Shown here: in pieces, positions 42,226-53,526 of the stretch
Position numbering within the stretch: position 1 is the first letter of the stretch
How the letters are laid out: each line of letters begins with the position of its first letter
Assembly (NCBI GenBank): GCA_028274465.1
Contig: CM051458.1
Coordinates: 12,725,566 to 12,789,565 of the forward strand
From: Plantago ovata
Lineage: Eukaryota; Streptophyta; Magnoliopsida; Lamiales; Plantaginaceae
Direction: 5' to 3'
Length of the DNA stretch: 64,000 nt
Program-made: the position numbers and the translations under genes
Notes under the pieces: generated by a model
Told to the model about the DNA's origin: nothing
The model's input: only the letters and a program-made list of their open reading frames with translations
Database searches by the model: none

Positions 42226-43708
42226 GTCACCAAAGCCTTTAGTAGATGCAAAGCCTCCACCTGCAAATCTTATGTTTGACCTCTAGACCACTGCCTGTAG
42301 TTTATAAGATTTGTTTTGTCGCCCGTCATGTGCTTCCCGCAACCACTATCAAAGTGCCAAATATGATTGGTTGTCTCAGTGGCTGAAGTCTGCACAATCA
42401 AGAGTAAAAAAGTCAATTATCCAAAACATGATATTCATTAACATGTTTAAAGAAACGGCCAGTGGAAACCCAAGCCTCAGATTTTTCAATCTTGACTTGT
42501 TTTCTTCTTGCTGAGGAGCTAGATGTCTTAGGGCCAAAAGACTTTTGACTTTTACTAGTCAAGTCCACTTTCAAATGTAGTGTCTTGTTTGGTTTTCCCT
42601 TTTGTTGAACCTATTTTTCAGTAAGTTCTTTTTTTAGCAAGATTTCTTCTAGTCCTAGCATTTTGAGTATTGTTATTACTCTTAGACTTTGATTTGTTCA
42701 TCTCCTTGAAGTATTTTTGCGAACTTTGCTTATACTCATGGAAAAGTTGGTTTTGCTTGTTCTTGTAACCAAGTCCACTTCTCGGAGTATGCTGAGTCTT
42801 TGTCTCAGCAACCTTACTTGATTCAGGTTTGTCAGCAAAGGTCTTCTGATTACTTTTGTTAGTAATCTTGCCTTTAGAGACTTAACAAATCGTTTTTCAG
42901 AAATTTGTTTGGCGGAATGCTTTTCAGCATCCTTTTTCTGATCAGATTGCTTTTCAGCAACCTGTTTACCTTTTGAAGTCTTATTACTTTGAGTAGCAAC
43001 AGGGGGCTTCTTGGTCATAGGTACTTGATTGCATGTTCCAACAACCTTAGATTGACCAATTTGATAGAGTTCTGGTTGAACACTATCAGTAGCACGAACA
43101 AAGGTTATTGGTGATTTGTCTTTACTCAAGAGTATGACGTCATCACCTTCCTAAGTGGCACCTAAACCTTCCTTTTGTGGTGGATCTCTCAGATAAGAAT
43201 TTAGTTCTGTCAAAGTGTTACTAGCATTCGCATTAGATTTGAAATTTACTTTCATCTTTTTCAGCTCTTGTATTTCAGCTAGTCACTTCAGAATTGAAGA
43301 TTGATATTCTTTCAATTCTGTTGACATTTGAATGTCTTTCTCTGTAGCTTCAACAAGTAGTGTCTTAAGATACAATATTTCAGCATCTTTTCGTTCTGAT
43401 TCATCTTTCAGCAATACGTACTTTTCAATAGTTTGCTTGGTCAGAGATTCAGCATTCTGTAGTTTCTCTTGCTGTTTGCTCAGAGTTTTCTCAAATCTTT
43501 CAATTTATCCTTGTATCATTTCAAGATCAATTTCATTTTCATCATCTAATTCTGAGTCAGTGTTAGGAGAAATTACTTGATCCGCCATAAGACAGAATTC
43601 CATGTTTGACACGTCTGGAAATGCTTCCATAGCATTTCCACATACTTCTTTTCCAAATTCAACATCCATGGTTGATTCTTCTTCAGTGTCTGAATCTTCT
43701 TCCTCACT

Positions 43709-44836
43709 TTATTCAGTGCTAGTATCTATGCATAAAGCATCAATCTTAGCTTGAAGCTTCTTCTTTTCTTCAGCAATCATGGCCTTTTTGAACTTCTTTC
43801 TTTTGTCAGCACTGTTACCTTTCAGCAAGGGACACTTGGCCTTGAAATGACCAGGTTTCTTGCAGTCGAAACAAAGATCATTTCCTATTGCTGGTTCCTC
43901 AGAGGAAGAGGTGGGCTGAGCTTGCTTATTCAGCGAGCTAGCATCTTTCTTGTATTTGTAGTAGTTATTGCCAAGATGCTTTTTCAGTTTCTCCTTTGCT
44001 TTTCTTCTTTCAAGCTCTTTGCTGATAGATTTTCTCATATTTTTAACAACCAAGGCACTTTCAGCAGGCTCTTTTTCATCCTTCTTTTCAGAAGATGAAG
44101 CCTTAGCAGCAAGAGCAATGTTCTGCGATTTTTCAGCAGACACTTTTTCTCTTTGTTTTGTCTCATAGTTTATAGCAGCAAGGTGAGAGAACAACTCTGT
44201 TGGAGTGATATTAGACATTCCTTGATTATAATGGAAGTTCTGAGTGTGGATCCATTCTTGATTCAAACTTCTGATGACGGTTTTCACCTTCTCAGAATCT
44301 GAATAGAAGTTTCCAACACCTAAGGCAACCATTTCACTCACAAGAGTTGTGAGCCTGAGATCCAAGTCTTCCAGTGACTCAGCAGTACCTTGTTTATTGT
44401 TTTGAAACTTTAACTTCAGGACTTCGAGTTTGTTTTCCTTGGTTTTGTCAGATCCAACACACAGATCTTGGATCATTTTCCAAGCTTCCTTAGCAGTCTT
44501 TGCACCCCATAGTTTGCACTGTATGGTGTCAAGAGTAGACCGGATAATGATGTTTCTTGCTTGTCCATCAAGACGCAATCTTTTGGCTTCATCAGTAGTC
44601 CATTTCTCTCTAGGTTTTGGTACGATTGTGTCGACCGGTTCACCTAAAATAGTTTCCTTTCCACCGATATCTGTGGTTTTATGAGGAAAGCTTCTTTCAA
44701 GTTTAGTGATCTTGATTGGGCCATCGTTTATGACAGTCAACATCTCATCACTAATGGCCTCAAGATGTAACATCATGTTGTTTCGCCATTTTTCATAGTT
44801 TTCCAGCTTTAGCAATGGAGCGTCTCCTAATGACAT
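43709..44836 (-). pseudogene. Sirevirus gag
   Basis: The start MSLGDAPLLKLENYEKWRNN is the typical copia gag beginning. Further segments, KEAWKMIQDLCVGSDKTKE and LKFQNNKQGTAESLEDLDLR, are of the UBN2/gag type. A zinc knuckle, CFDCKKPGHFKAKC (C-x2-C-x4-H-x4-C), lies near the C-terminus. About 375 residues. The more diverged, low-complexity stretch to about 42700 links it to pol. Confidence 0.9.
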
Positions 44837-44937
44837 CCTGCAAAAAACAACAAACTACCAACCTTGATCAAGTGTGAGTAATTTACGGAAAGCACTTAAA
44901 CGGAATCTAGGTTCAGTGCAAAAGGAATGAACCTCCT

Positions 44938-44949
44938 GCTCTGATACCA
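44938..44949 (-). promoter_or_regulatory. Primer-binding site, initiator tRNA-Met type
   Basis: The minus strand reads TGGTATCAGAGC, the standard copia primer site, two bases inside the LTR end at 44952. Confidence 0.92.
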
Positions 44950-45971
44950 CTTGTTGGTCCCTTTGGACAACAAGTAGAGACTAGAAGGGGGGGGTGGTGA
45001 ATAGTCTCTAAAACTTTTCCGGCGTCTAAAACTTTCTCATCAAGGTGCTTTTACTTTTCAGTAAAGAGCTTATGCTGATACTTAAATAATCAGAGAGCGG
45101 AAGTCTTTCGAAATTAAGTGCTTTTGTTAAAATAACAATTCAGCAGGTTAAGCAAAACAAATTTAAATCAAGTCTGCTGAATAAAAGCTTTTTGAAAGAA
45201 TCTGCAGTAACTAAAAATAAAGCTTTGATGAAATGTAAATGCAGTAAGTAAATCACACAAACACTTTATAGTGGTATCTGAGGATGGCGTAATACCTCAA
45301 CTAGTCCACTTTTTCCTTGCTAGGACTGAATTCACTAAGATAGATGATGAGGTTCCTTACAACACCTAATCTACTAGAATTCCAGAAACCAAAGCACCCT
45401 TGCTTTGTTTCCAACCTATCCAGATAACTAAAACCTTGTTCTCCACCAAACATGGGACACTTATCAACAAGTCCTTGCTTGATTAGTTGCCCCTGCATTT
45501 TACCCCTGTAAAAAGGGTGTTTTATCAGTTAGAGAGGTTTTGGGTGAATATCACTATGAGATTAATTTTTCAGCTAATTCCAAGTAATCTTAAGAAACTC
45601 AAATGAATAACTTTTCAGTTATAAGTATATTGTTTCTGGGTGTCAAGACTATTTCTTGTTCAGGAGAAAGAATACATTAACCAATTTCTTAGCTAAAGTT
45701 CTACTTCTTCACAAGTAGCTTTTGTTTCAAGCTTAAGTCTTGGGTCGGATCTTTAGACAGTAGTGAGTTTAAGAAAGATGTGAGTTTGAAAGCACAAGTG
45801 AGTGTAAGATCACGTTGTTGACACACCTTCTTTCACTGCCTAAGGGTCTCTATTTATAGTGATTTCTTGGTACCGTTTGAATTTTAAAATTCTAAGTCGG
45901 AGCCAAAAAATGCCACTATCTTGCTACGAAAGTACTGTCAGTAGCGTGTTCAACTTTTTCAGAACGACATG

Positions 45972-48295
45972 TTTTTTTTTTTTTTTGGCACGAAATTTAA
46001 AATTTTATAGAAGCCCAATCGAGAGTATGTACAGAATACGAGGGGTATACCCCAAGTGAAGCTCATGTCTAGTTTATCTAAACGAATCCAAAAATGCTAA
46101 TCATTGTACTGTCCGAGCTAGAGAATACAACAAGCTCTAGTACGCAACTATGACTTGCGTAAAGCTCAACTACAAACTACAGTCAAGGAGACATCAAAGG
46201 AGAATTGACAAAAAAAATCCAGACTATGGCAAGCAACACCACTTCATTCCGACTCCAGGACCAAGGCCTGTGATCGTACTCTGCCGGTATTGCCAGGTAG
46301 TAAGTAGCTTGCTCAAAATAGGACAGGCGCCTCCACACCGATCGCTCTCTCATGGGACAGAAGGAAGAGAACAAGTCTGAGTGAATATACCTGCCTCCTA
46401 CTTACCAGCAACTCACACAATCTCTTTTTTCACACCAGCTGCTAATCTGCACATAACATCAACTAAACAAAACCCCGAGTAACATTAGTTCCATCAGGAT
46501 AGAATCAAAAGAGCAAAACCTAAACTAGGACCACTCAGCCCATCAATGAATTCTCTGTAACTTAGTCAACACATTCTTAACAAACTTGTTTGGGTGTTTC
46601 CCCATCTTGAAATTAATTCTCACATGTAAACTACTAGCTAAGGACTGACAAGTAACCTGCACAGGAGTATCTTTTCCGTCAAAGATTTTAACATTTCTGG
46701 CCCTCCAAATCCCATCCACCACACTGTTAAACACAACAACCCTAATCAGAAAGACATCACTCTTTTTATGCTGAGACTGACCAAACCATCTAATCCAATC
46801 TTGAACATTGAAGCTTCTTGCCATAATCCCTACAGTTCTCATCATAACAGACAAGATATTAGCAGAATTTGCACATTGAAAAAAAAGATGATCAATAGTC
46901 TCATCACACTGTCCACACATCACACAAACAGCTTCATCAATAATCCCAAACTTACAAAGTCTAACTCTAGTAGGGATTTTCCTATTACACATCAGCCAAT
47001 TTATAAAAGAAATTCTAGGAGTAGAAAATTTAGACCAAACCTGAGAATTCCAAGTCATAGCAGGTAGAGCTTTATGAAAAAAATCATACCATATAATGAC
47101 CAGCTCCTTTCTCTTCCCACCTTGCCAGGATAGTATTTCAGTCATGTCATAATTCCTCTTCAACTCATCTCTCAGCCTTAGAAGAGCCTTCCACCATGGG
47201 GAATCCCCTTGCTTCTCCTGAACATTCCAAATATCTGAGTCCTTAACTTGTATTCCTGCACCCAAAGCTGCCATATAGTAAGGTTAGTATAATACAAGTA
47301 TCAAAAGAACACAAATGAGTACACATTAAGGCTTTATTCCAACTCAATATCTCTTTAATCTGCAAACCTCCATGATCATAATCCTGACAAACCTGTGACC
47401 AAGCAACTAAGTTCCTTCTTCCATTCCCAGTACCTGTCCACAGATAATTTCTACAAAGGCCCTCAATTTTCTTAACAACTCCAATAGGAAGAGGCAGAAC
47501 AAAACACCAAAAAGTCTGAATGCTCCTAATGACAGACTTAACTAACTGAAGCCTCCCTGCATAGCTCAGTTGCTTGGCAGACCAGCTTTGCAACTTTCCA
47601 GTAATCTTCTTAACCAGAGGATCATACTCATTAATTCTAAGTTTCTTGGGACTAATAGGAATCCCAAGGTACCTAACAGGAAACCTACCCTCCTGGAAAT
47701 CCCAAATTCTCATCAATCTTTCTTTCATACTCCCCTGCACACCAGCCAAAAAAATAGAACTCTTATTCTGATTAATGTGCAAACCAGAAGCCCTAGAAAA
47801 ATGATCCATAAACTCTTTCATAATGATCAAAGACCCCTCATCCGCCCTGCAAAAGAGTAAAAGATCATCTGCAAAGCACATATGTGTTAGATCAATCCTG
47901 GAACATTTAGGATGAAAATGAAAACCACCCCTATTCTTAGTAAACCTGCAAAATAGTCTAGACAAGTAATCCATACAGATAACAAAATGGTAACTGGACA
48001 TAGGGTCCCCCTGCCTAAGCCCTTGCTTAACAGGCATGTTTCCTTCCAGAACACCATTGATACAGAAACAGAAACTAGCACTAGACACACAGGTTATTGT
48101 CAAATGCACAAACCACTTGTCAAAACCAAGACAAAGAAGCACATTTTCAAGAAACTTCCAACTAATGGTATCATAGGCTTTGCGCAAATCAATATTCAAC
48201 ATACAACGGGGAGAGATATTTTTCCTATTATAGCATCTAACCAACTCCTGAGCCAAGAACACATTTTGAAAAAAAGATCCATATGTCCTGAGCCA
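45972..48295 (-). mobile_element. LINE C, 5'-truncated L1-type, inserted in the Sirevirus LTR
   Basis: It starts with a T-run at 45972 (poly(A) on the minus strand) and is flanked by the 11-bp duplication AGAACGACATG (45961-45971 and 48296-48306). Its ORF2 differs from LINE A/B, so it is another L1 family. It is younger than the Sirevirus. At its 5' end the 14-mer CCTGAGCCAAGAAC occurs twice (48247-48260 and 48287-48300), a junction irregularity typical of truncated LINE insertion. Confidence 0.92.
46543..48262 (-). pseudogene. LINE C ORF2, RT core to zinc-binding C-terminus
   Basis: RT motifs on the minus strand: LNIDLRKAYDTISWKFL, GLRQGDPMSSYHFV, CFADDLLLFCRA, SGLHINQNKSSIF, RYLGIPISPKKL. 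The connection is SWNKALM ... , and zf-RVT has WNSQVWSKF, RVRLCKFGI and CVMCGQCDETIDHLFFQC. One frame change near 47245-47275 separates the RT part (47243-48262) from the C-terminal part (46543-47274). The endonuclease and ORF1 are missing because of 5' truncation. Confidence 0.9.
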
Positions 48296-48379
48296 AGAAC
48301 GACATGCTTTTCATTTAATGTTCTTTGACCCTTTTCAACGTTGGAGCACAAATGTAAGTACTACTTCAACAAGTAAGGT

Positions 48380-49179
48380 TCGTTATGTTAAGGGAACCTT
48401 AGATTATGGTTTACACTTTACTCGTTCGCCAAGTTCACGTGTTCTTGCCTATTCAGATGCAGACTGGGCATGCTGTCTTGACACTCGTCGCTCGACTTAT
48501 GGTTATTCAATTTTTTTAGGTGACAATCTTGTGTGTTGGATTGCAAAGAAACAACCTACTGTTGCTCGCTCTAGTTGTGAGTCCGAGTACCGTGCTCTTG
48601 CCAATATTTCAGAAGAAATTATATGGGTTGTGTCTCTTCTTCGTGACTTGCAAGTTATATATTCCTCCTGCGCCACCAACTCTTTTGTGCGACAATAAGA
48701 GTGCCATCTTCTTAAGTCAGAATCGTGTTGCTCACAAGCGAGTTAAGCATATTGATATTGATTATCACTTCGCCCGGGAACTCATTTCCTCTGGACAACT
48801 CATTACACAATTTGTTCCCTCTCATCTTCAGCTCGCTGACATATTCACGAAAGGGCTTCCTCGTCCTCTATTTGAGTTTTTTCCATTCCAAGCTTCGCGT
48901 TGGCGCTTTGCTTGGGGGGTGGGGGGGGGGGGGTGTTAGAGAAAATATTGTGCAAGATCCTACATGATCTCTCTTACACTATTGTAATTATATTTTCCTT
49001 GTATATGTGCCCGAGATGTGTTATTGTATATACAGTATATACTGAATATACTCAACACCTACAATTGAGGTGAATTCAATATTCCTATCATATCATATTT
49101 ATGGAGTTTTAGTACTATAACTTCATACTATACGATTGTCGATTGAGTTTGAACCAGATTAACCACAAAAATCCCAACA
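48380..49179 (+). mobile_element. Ty1/copia element B, 3' fragment with LTR
   Basis: RNase H is visible: LAYSDADWACCLDTRRSTYG, KQPTVARSSCESEYRALANI, KHIDIDYHFARELI, QLADIFTKGLP. Then comes a long G-tract (about 48914-48933) as purine tract, and an LTR of 246 bp (48934-49179) from TGTTAGAGAAAA to ATCCCAACA. Everything upstream of RNase H is lost at the junction with the Sirevirus LTR. Fossil. Confidence 0.88.
48934..49179 (+). repeat. 3' LTR of copia B
   Basis: TG...CA ends with TGTT/AACA inverted ends, a short LTR of the size seen in some small copia lineages. Preceded by the G-tract. Confidence 0.8.
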
Positions 49180-49260
49180 GAACACATATATACATCACTA
49201 AATTTCAGTTTCAAATGCATTTATTACAGATATGTTGACTGTGAGCCGGAGTATTACATT

Positions 49261-50773
49261 TTTGTTTTTGAGAAGAAGAGGGGATTTTATAAATAAAGGA
49301 GTCAATGGCTCAGTATAACAGTTACAAATAGGAGACATAACAGTAGACACCATAATAGAGTGTCAAGATAAGAGAGGCTAAGGAGGTTATGTATAATCAA
49401 AGGGCAGAGTAGTATAACCCATATCATCTACAGCAAAACTTCGACTCAGCAGGTGAGCTAACTGGTCCGCTGTCCTCCTTACATGGATAATCTGGTGTTC
49501 AGCGAAGTGTGAAAGCTGTTGTTTCATGGACGAGTACACAGCTCCATTGTCAGACAAGAGATGGACCCCGGATTGTAAGCCTTTCACAACAAGTAAAGAA
49601 TAGGAAAATTGCATTTTTGGTCCCTTAATTGACCATCCCTTACGTTTTTGGTCCTAACTCAATTTTTTTTTGTACTTTTGGTCCTGGGACCGTATTACAT
49701 ACTGTATTTTATACGAATCTTCAAATACGCCACATGATGCTGATTTGGAACATTTTGGATTGAGCTGGCAAGGAATTAAAACAAAAAAAAAACAAAAAAA
49801 CAAAAACACACTAGCTCATGTCTTCTTCCTGGAGTTCGAGTACTGCTACAGTACGCACTCCACCGTACCACAACCACGGCTCCTCCATCTCCTCCACGTG
49901 CACGTCCTTGAGCACCACCTTGCTCCACCAAAACATCCACCGCACAGCCGCTTTATTCCACCGGAAAAATCATCATCTCCACGCGACCACTTCTCTACCA
50001 CCACCAATTTTCGTTGTTCCATCATCACGAATCATTTTCCACCGCACCATCATCATTCGCGGCCACCCAATCCTCTTCTCCGCCTCTCCTCCGTTCGGCC
50101 ACCATAAACCGCCACCCACCTCCGCCAAACACTACGCCGCCACCACTACGCTTGTTTCGGTCATCATCATCCCGTACGAAATTCATCACCATATTCTTCT
50201 TCATCTCCTCCACCATCTCAATTCCTCCGTATCCCACACGGCCAGATTGTAGAACTGAATTTCATCAATTCCTCAAGGGCTTGTCGAACTGAATTGGGAT
50301 GAGATCAATTCCTCGTTCTTTGGCCAGATTGTAGAGAGATGTAGTGCTCCAGATCGGAGCTCCGGCAGCGTGACCGCCGGATTACTTTTTAAATATTCTT
50401 TTTTTTTTTTTTATTGTTTTTAATTTGATTTTCTTATTTATTTTTTATATTTGACTAATGATGTGGCATTTCAGGTGGCATTTGAGGTGGCAAGGGACTA
50501 AAATCGTGGGTACAAATCTCGTATTTATACGAAAAGGACCAAAATTGCAAAACAAAAATTGAGTTGGGACCAAAAACGCGAAGGGCGGTCATTTAAGGGA
50601 CCAAAAACGCAATTTTCCCAGTAAAGAATCACCTTCAATGATACACGTTCATAGCCAAGATGGTGGGCAAGGGAGATAGCAAGACGAGCAGCATAGGCTT
50701 CAGCCGTCTCAACTCCTAAGCCGGCTGGGATCGTTTTCCTGGCCCAGATGAGTACAAGACCAGTATGGTCTCT
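49261..50773 (-). mobile_element. LINE D, short L1-type fragment with RNase H, split by a Mutator-like element
   Basis: It is flanked by the 12-bp duplication GAGTATTACATT (49249-49260 and 50774-50785). The minus strand encodes an RNase H-type (RVT_3) end: GLVLIWARKTIP and ETAEAYAARLAI (right of the insertion), then GVHLLSDNGAVYSSMKQQLS and HVRRTADQLAHLLSRS (left of it). Net LINE length is only about 475 bp, so it is strongly 5'-truncated. Confidence 0.85.
49602..50620. mobile_element. Non-autonomous Mutator-like element, about 1.0 kb
   Basis: Long terminal inverted repeats of about 65 bp start AGGAAAATTGCATTTTTGGT (left) and TGGGAAAATTGCGTTTTTGG (minus strand of the right end). The 9-bp duplication GTAAAGAAT is present at 49593-49601 and 50621-50629. 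The interior (about 49810-50390) is C-rich and His/Pro/Ser-coding in several frames, unlike its surroundings; it may be captured host sequence (Pack-MULE type), but no gene is recognised. Confidence 0.85.
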
Positions 50774-50785
50774 GAGTATTACATT

Positions 50786-51108
50786 AATTTACATTAAGTT
50801 GTGATATTATTTACGGGTATTGCATTAATTAATTAGTTTTAATTAAATTAAAAAGTTGTGATTCACGGGTATTTTACATTCAATTATTATAGTCCAAACC
50901 TTACTGCTTTGTGTACTTCAGCAGCTGGCTAGCAGCACACCAGTGCATTTGCACACGTTCAATATGTGCACTGTATAACTAGTATTAGTTGGTAATGCTA
51001 TTGATTGCTATAAATAACCACAAGTACTTGAACAAATACTTGAAGCAAGAAAATCAAGTAAATAAAGTTGCATGCAAGGTCTCTTGATTTTAACAAGAAT
51101 TAATTAGC
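50786..51108 (+). promoter_or_regulatory. Upstream region and TATA box of the RING-H2 gene
   Basis: TATAAATA at 51009-51016 lies 93 bases before the start codon, leaving a leader of roughly 60-65 bases. The upstream sequence is AT-rich and begins immediately after the LINE D target duplication, so transposon DNA sits about 320 bases from the start codon. Confidence 0.6.
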
Positions 51109-51453
51109 ATGTCTGTGGTACTAAAGAACGCGAGTCTTATACTATCCTACATGAAATGTACTCTGGATTTCCTCCTCTATCAGTCTTTCTTGTTCCCATC
51201 CTCTCTCGATCCCGTTGTATTACAAACAGTCGAGTCTCATCCTACACAATGCCACCTCGATTCCCCAGATGAAGAATGCGTGATTTGTTTATGCAAAATA
51301 GGGGACGATGATGAAATCAGGACGATCAAGTGCTGCCATTTTTTCCACAGAGTTTGCTTGGATAGGTGGGTCTGGTACGGGCACTGGACATGTCCACTCT
51401 GTCGTACTTTCATGACGAAGAAGACTATGTTTTCCACCTTTGATCGATGCTGA
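51109..51453 (+). CDS. Small RING-H2 finger protein, probable E3 ubiquitin ligase
   Basis: This is an intact, intronless frame of 114 codons with TGA at 51451-51453. The C-terminal half is a RING-H2 domain: CVIC, then 14 residues, then KCCHFFHRVC, then 11 residues, then CPLC. That gives C-x2-C-x14-C-x1-H-x2-H-x2-C-x11-C-x2-C, a complete set of eight zinc ligands, with W and P positions typical of E2 binding (DRWVW, CPLC). The N-terminus has a hydrophobic stretch (LILSYMKC, DFLLYQSFLFP) that may be a membrane anchor or a short helix. The size and layout resemble the RHA2-like group of plant RING-H2 ligases, which act in stress and hormone responses; the exact orthologue cannot be named. The ATG is chosen as the first after the TATA box. 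Confidence 0.88.
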   Translation: MSVVLKNASLILSYMKCTLDFLLYQSFLFPSSLDPVVLQTVESHPTQCHLDSPDEECVICLCKIGDDDEIRTIKCCHFFHRVCLDRWVWYGHWTCPLCRTFMTKKTMFSTFDRC

Positions 51454-51685
51454 TGATCATCAGGTTCAGGTTCTGGTGTTCAATTTATGGCAAGTTAGAT
51501 CAAGTAGCATTACCTGGTGGTTACGTTAGTTAGTCATTGGTATTACTAGAGTTGTATACTAATTCCAAATTAGGCAATTGCACTTTTGGTCTCTGATGTC
51601 CCTGTTTTTCGTTAATACAATACGGTCATATAATTTTCATATAACGTTCAGTTCCAGATTAAAAAAGGAGCTCAAATGCCAGTTT
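51454..51685. other. 3' flank of the RING-H2 gene
   Basis: No gene. The text near 51575-51610 (GGCAATTGCACTTTTGGTCT) resembles the terminal repeat of the Mutator-like element at 49602 and may be a decayed relative. Confidence 0.4.
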
Positions 51686-52215
51686 TAAAATTAAAGGAAC
51701 CCCCAAGTACATTAAAGATAGCACTGTTTCACAAAACCAGTGGAGTGTAGAATAGTATCTTGTAATGGCAAAGAAAGCTCTCCGAAGTAAACTTTACTCT
51801 TGTTAGAATTCGCAACAAGTCCAGTAGATTGTGAAAAGATATGGAACTTCGCCATAACAAGTTCCACAAAAGTGCTATCTCCTCTTGAAAACAACAAGAG
51901 ATCATCCGCACAAAACATATTAGTAATTAATATGTTCCCTCTCATCTTTGGGATGCCAATTGAAATCTGGAGTTTCTTTTATTGTTTGCAAAACTCTATG
52001 AAGATACTCCATCACAATAACAAAGAGAAGCGGTGAAATTAGATCTTCTTGCCTCAAACCCCTGTTAATTATTAGCAACCAAAACTTTAGAAGGAACCCC
52101 CTGGATATTGTATCTGTAAGAGACTGTAATCACACAAAGCATGATCCATTCAACAAATTTCCTAGGAAAATTCATCTCCTGTATAATACTTTCCAGAGCA
52201 CACCATTTACCACTA
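51686..52215 (-). pseudogene. LINE E, L1-type RT fragment
   Basis: The minus strand shows FCADDLLLFSRGDSTFVELV (RT catalytic ADD), STGLVANSNKSKVYFGEL and MYLGVPL. Upstream are weaker matches such as FVEWIMLCVITVSYRY and NIQGVPS. Frames are broken by several stops and frame changes. No poly(A) tail or target duplication was found, so it is an old fragment. Confidence 0.75.
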
Positions 52216-53509
52216 TCATAAGCATACCGAGGTTCATGTCATACCAGATCACCGAATACACCAACCACCGGTTGTATCCAGAGTCTGGGGAAAGATCTGT
52301 TGAAGATGACCTTAACCGTCGGTCCGTCTCGCCCGGTAGCCACCCACGACAGTCTAGAAACCGTTTCACAAATAAATAACAGATAGTGTTCATAATTCAT
52401 AATGCTTTGTATCATCTTTGGAAAGAGAACAATATCGCAACTCGATATTCAATGTTTTCAGATAAATAGAACATGAACTCAAATCCGATAAATTAAACTG
52501 ATCACAAATATACAACAATAGAATGATTGCTCAACAATAACTGGAGGAAGAGTATCAGACTTGAGAATTTAATATAAGTGATTCAAATAGAATATTGCAA
52601 GCATGCGAGATGATAAAAGGGAAATAGCATGGTCATTTCAACATGACCAGTAATAGGAGACGAAGACAATGTGTGACCGTACATTTGAACCAATGGACCA
52701 TAGAGATATCACGGAGATAATAAGAAGAATCCAAAAGGAGAGTAAAATTTGATTAAGTATTCAATGGTAGAAACAAAGAAATTGCAAAGATAGTGATAAA
52801 GGTCATTGAAGAAGAAACGAAGGAACAATAGAAGCGAGAAAAGAATCAATCTCATCTCAGGCAAGAGAAAGGATACAAGAGAGGAAAATAGTTAAAGGTG
52901 GGACTGGTGAGAAAGTATTTGAAACAAGAGTACTCGGTTTTGAAATCAATGGACTGGTGAGAAAGTATTTGAAACAAGAGTACTAGGTTTAGAAACCAAT
53001 GGGAAAAAGGTTAAGAAAAAGAATTACAAAATGGTGAGATCCATGAAAGGGAATTGAGACGCTCTCGAGTTACAAGTGAAAGAAGGGATAAACTTGGTCA
53101 AAGGTAAATGAGGCAAATGGATGATCAAGAATTGATGATATCAGAAGGTCCATTGAATATACGTAATACACAAGTGTGTAAGTATAATTAGGAAACGTAT
53201 CGAATGGCATACGACACATTAACAATGGATTGCACATGTGATAGCAAAGATAAATATCAATTTTCCTTTGGGGCGGATGCCCAAACGGTATAAGGAGGAA
53301 AGTCTAAAATCCTTACCTTTCTTACCTTTCTACGTAATAATCATGTAACCAAATCACAAATTGTGTCGGGAATAGTTCTCCGGATCCATCCACCTAAACC
53401 GAGTAAAGGAAATAAGTACATGTTCGAGTTGAAATACCTTATTATAATAGTTTAATTATTAGTATGTTCAAGGACAAGTACTATGAATAAAGTACTAATC
53501 ATTTTTCAA
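52216..53509. other. Intergenic region with decayed fragments
   Basis: Plus-strand 52404-52470 encodes LYHLWKENNIATRY, reminiscent of the extreme C-terminus of L1 ORF2, as a tiny fragment. 52230-52360 is GC-richer and unassigned. 52600-53200 is purine-rich without coding sense and contains a 50-bp tandem duplication. No gene recognised. Confidence 0.4.
52901..53000. repeat. 50-bp tandem duplication
   Basis: 52901-52950 and 52951-53000 share GGACTGGTGAGAAAGTATTT and GAAACAAGAGTACT, with a few differences in the last 15 bases. Confidence 0.9.
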
Positions 53510-53526
53510 TTTTTTTTTTTTTTTTT

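Larger units (their letters stand above)
30924..48379 (-). mobile_element. Sirevirus-type Ty1/copia retrotransposon with an extra 3' coding region
   Basis: Order on the minus strand: truncated 5' LTR (44952-48379, interrupted by LINE C), primer-binding site, gag, integrase, RT-RNase H, hairpin array, an extra 3' ORF region of about 5.5 kb, purine tract, and complete 3' LTR (30924-32439). An extra ORF after pol is a known trait of Sireviruses (the env-like position). Without LINE C it is about 15 kb. The two LTRs look about 97-98 per cent identical where both exist, suggesting insertion about a million years ago. It is broken in several places (roughly five to ten) and is a fossil. Confidence 0.9.
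44952..48379 (-). repeat. 5' LTR of the Sirevirus, interrupted by LINE C and truncated
   Basis: 44952-45971 and 48307-48379 match the 3' LTR (30924 onward) closely; the gap is LINE C with its duplicated target. The match stops at 48379 in AAGTAAGGT, after which copia B begins, so the outer few hundred bases of this LTR are missing. Confidence 0.88.

Noticed and set aside
49670-50252. His/Pro/Ser-rich frames on both strands of the Mutator-like element
   Set aside because: Overlapping frames in C-rich DNA without a start context or known domain; possible captured DNA but no supported gene.
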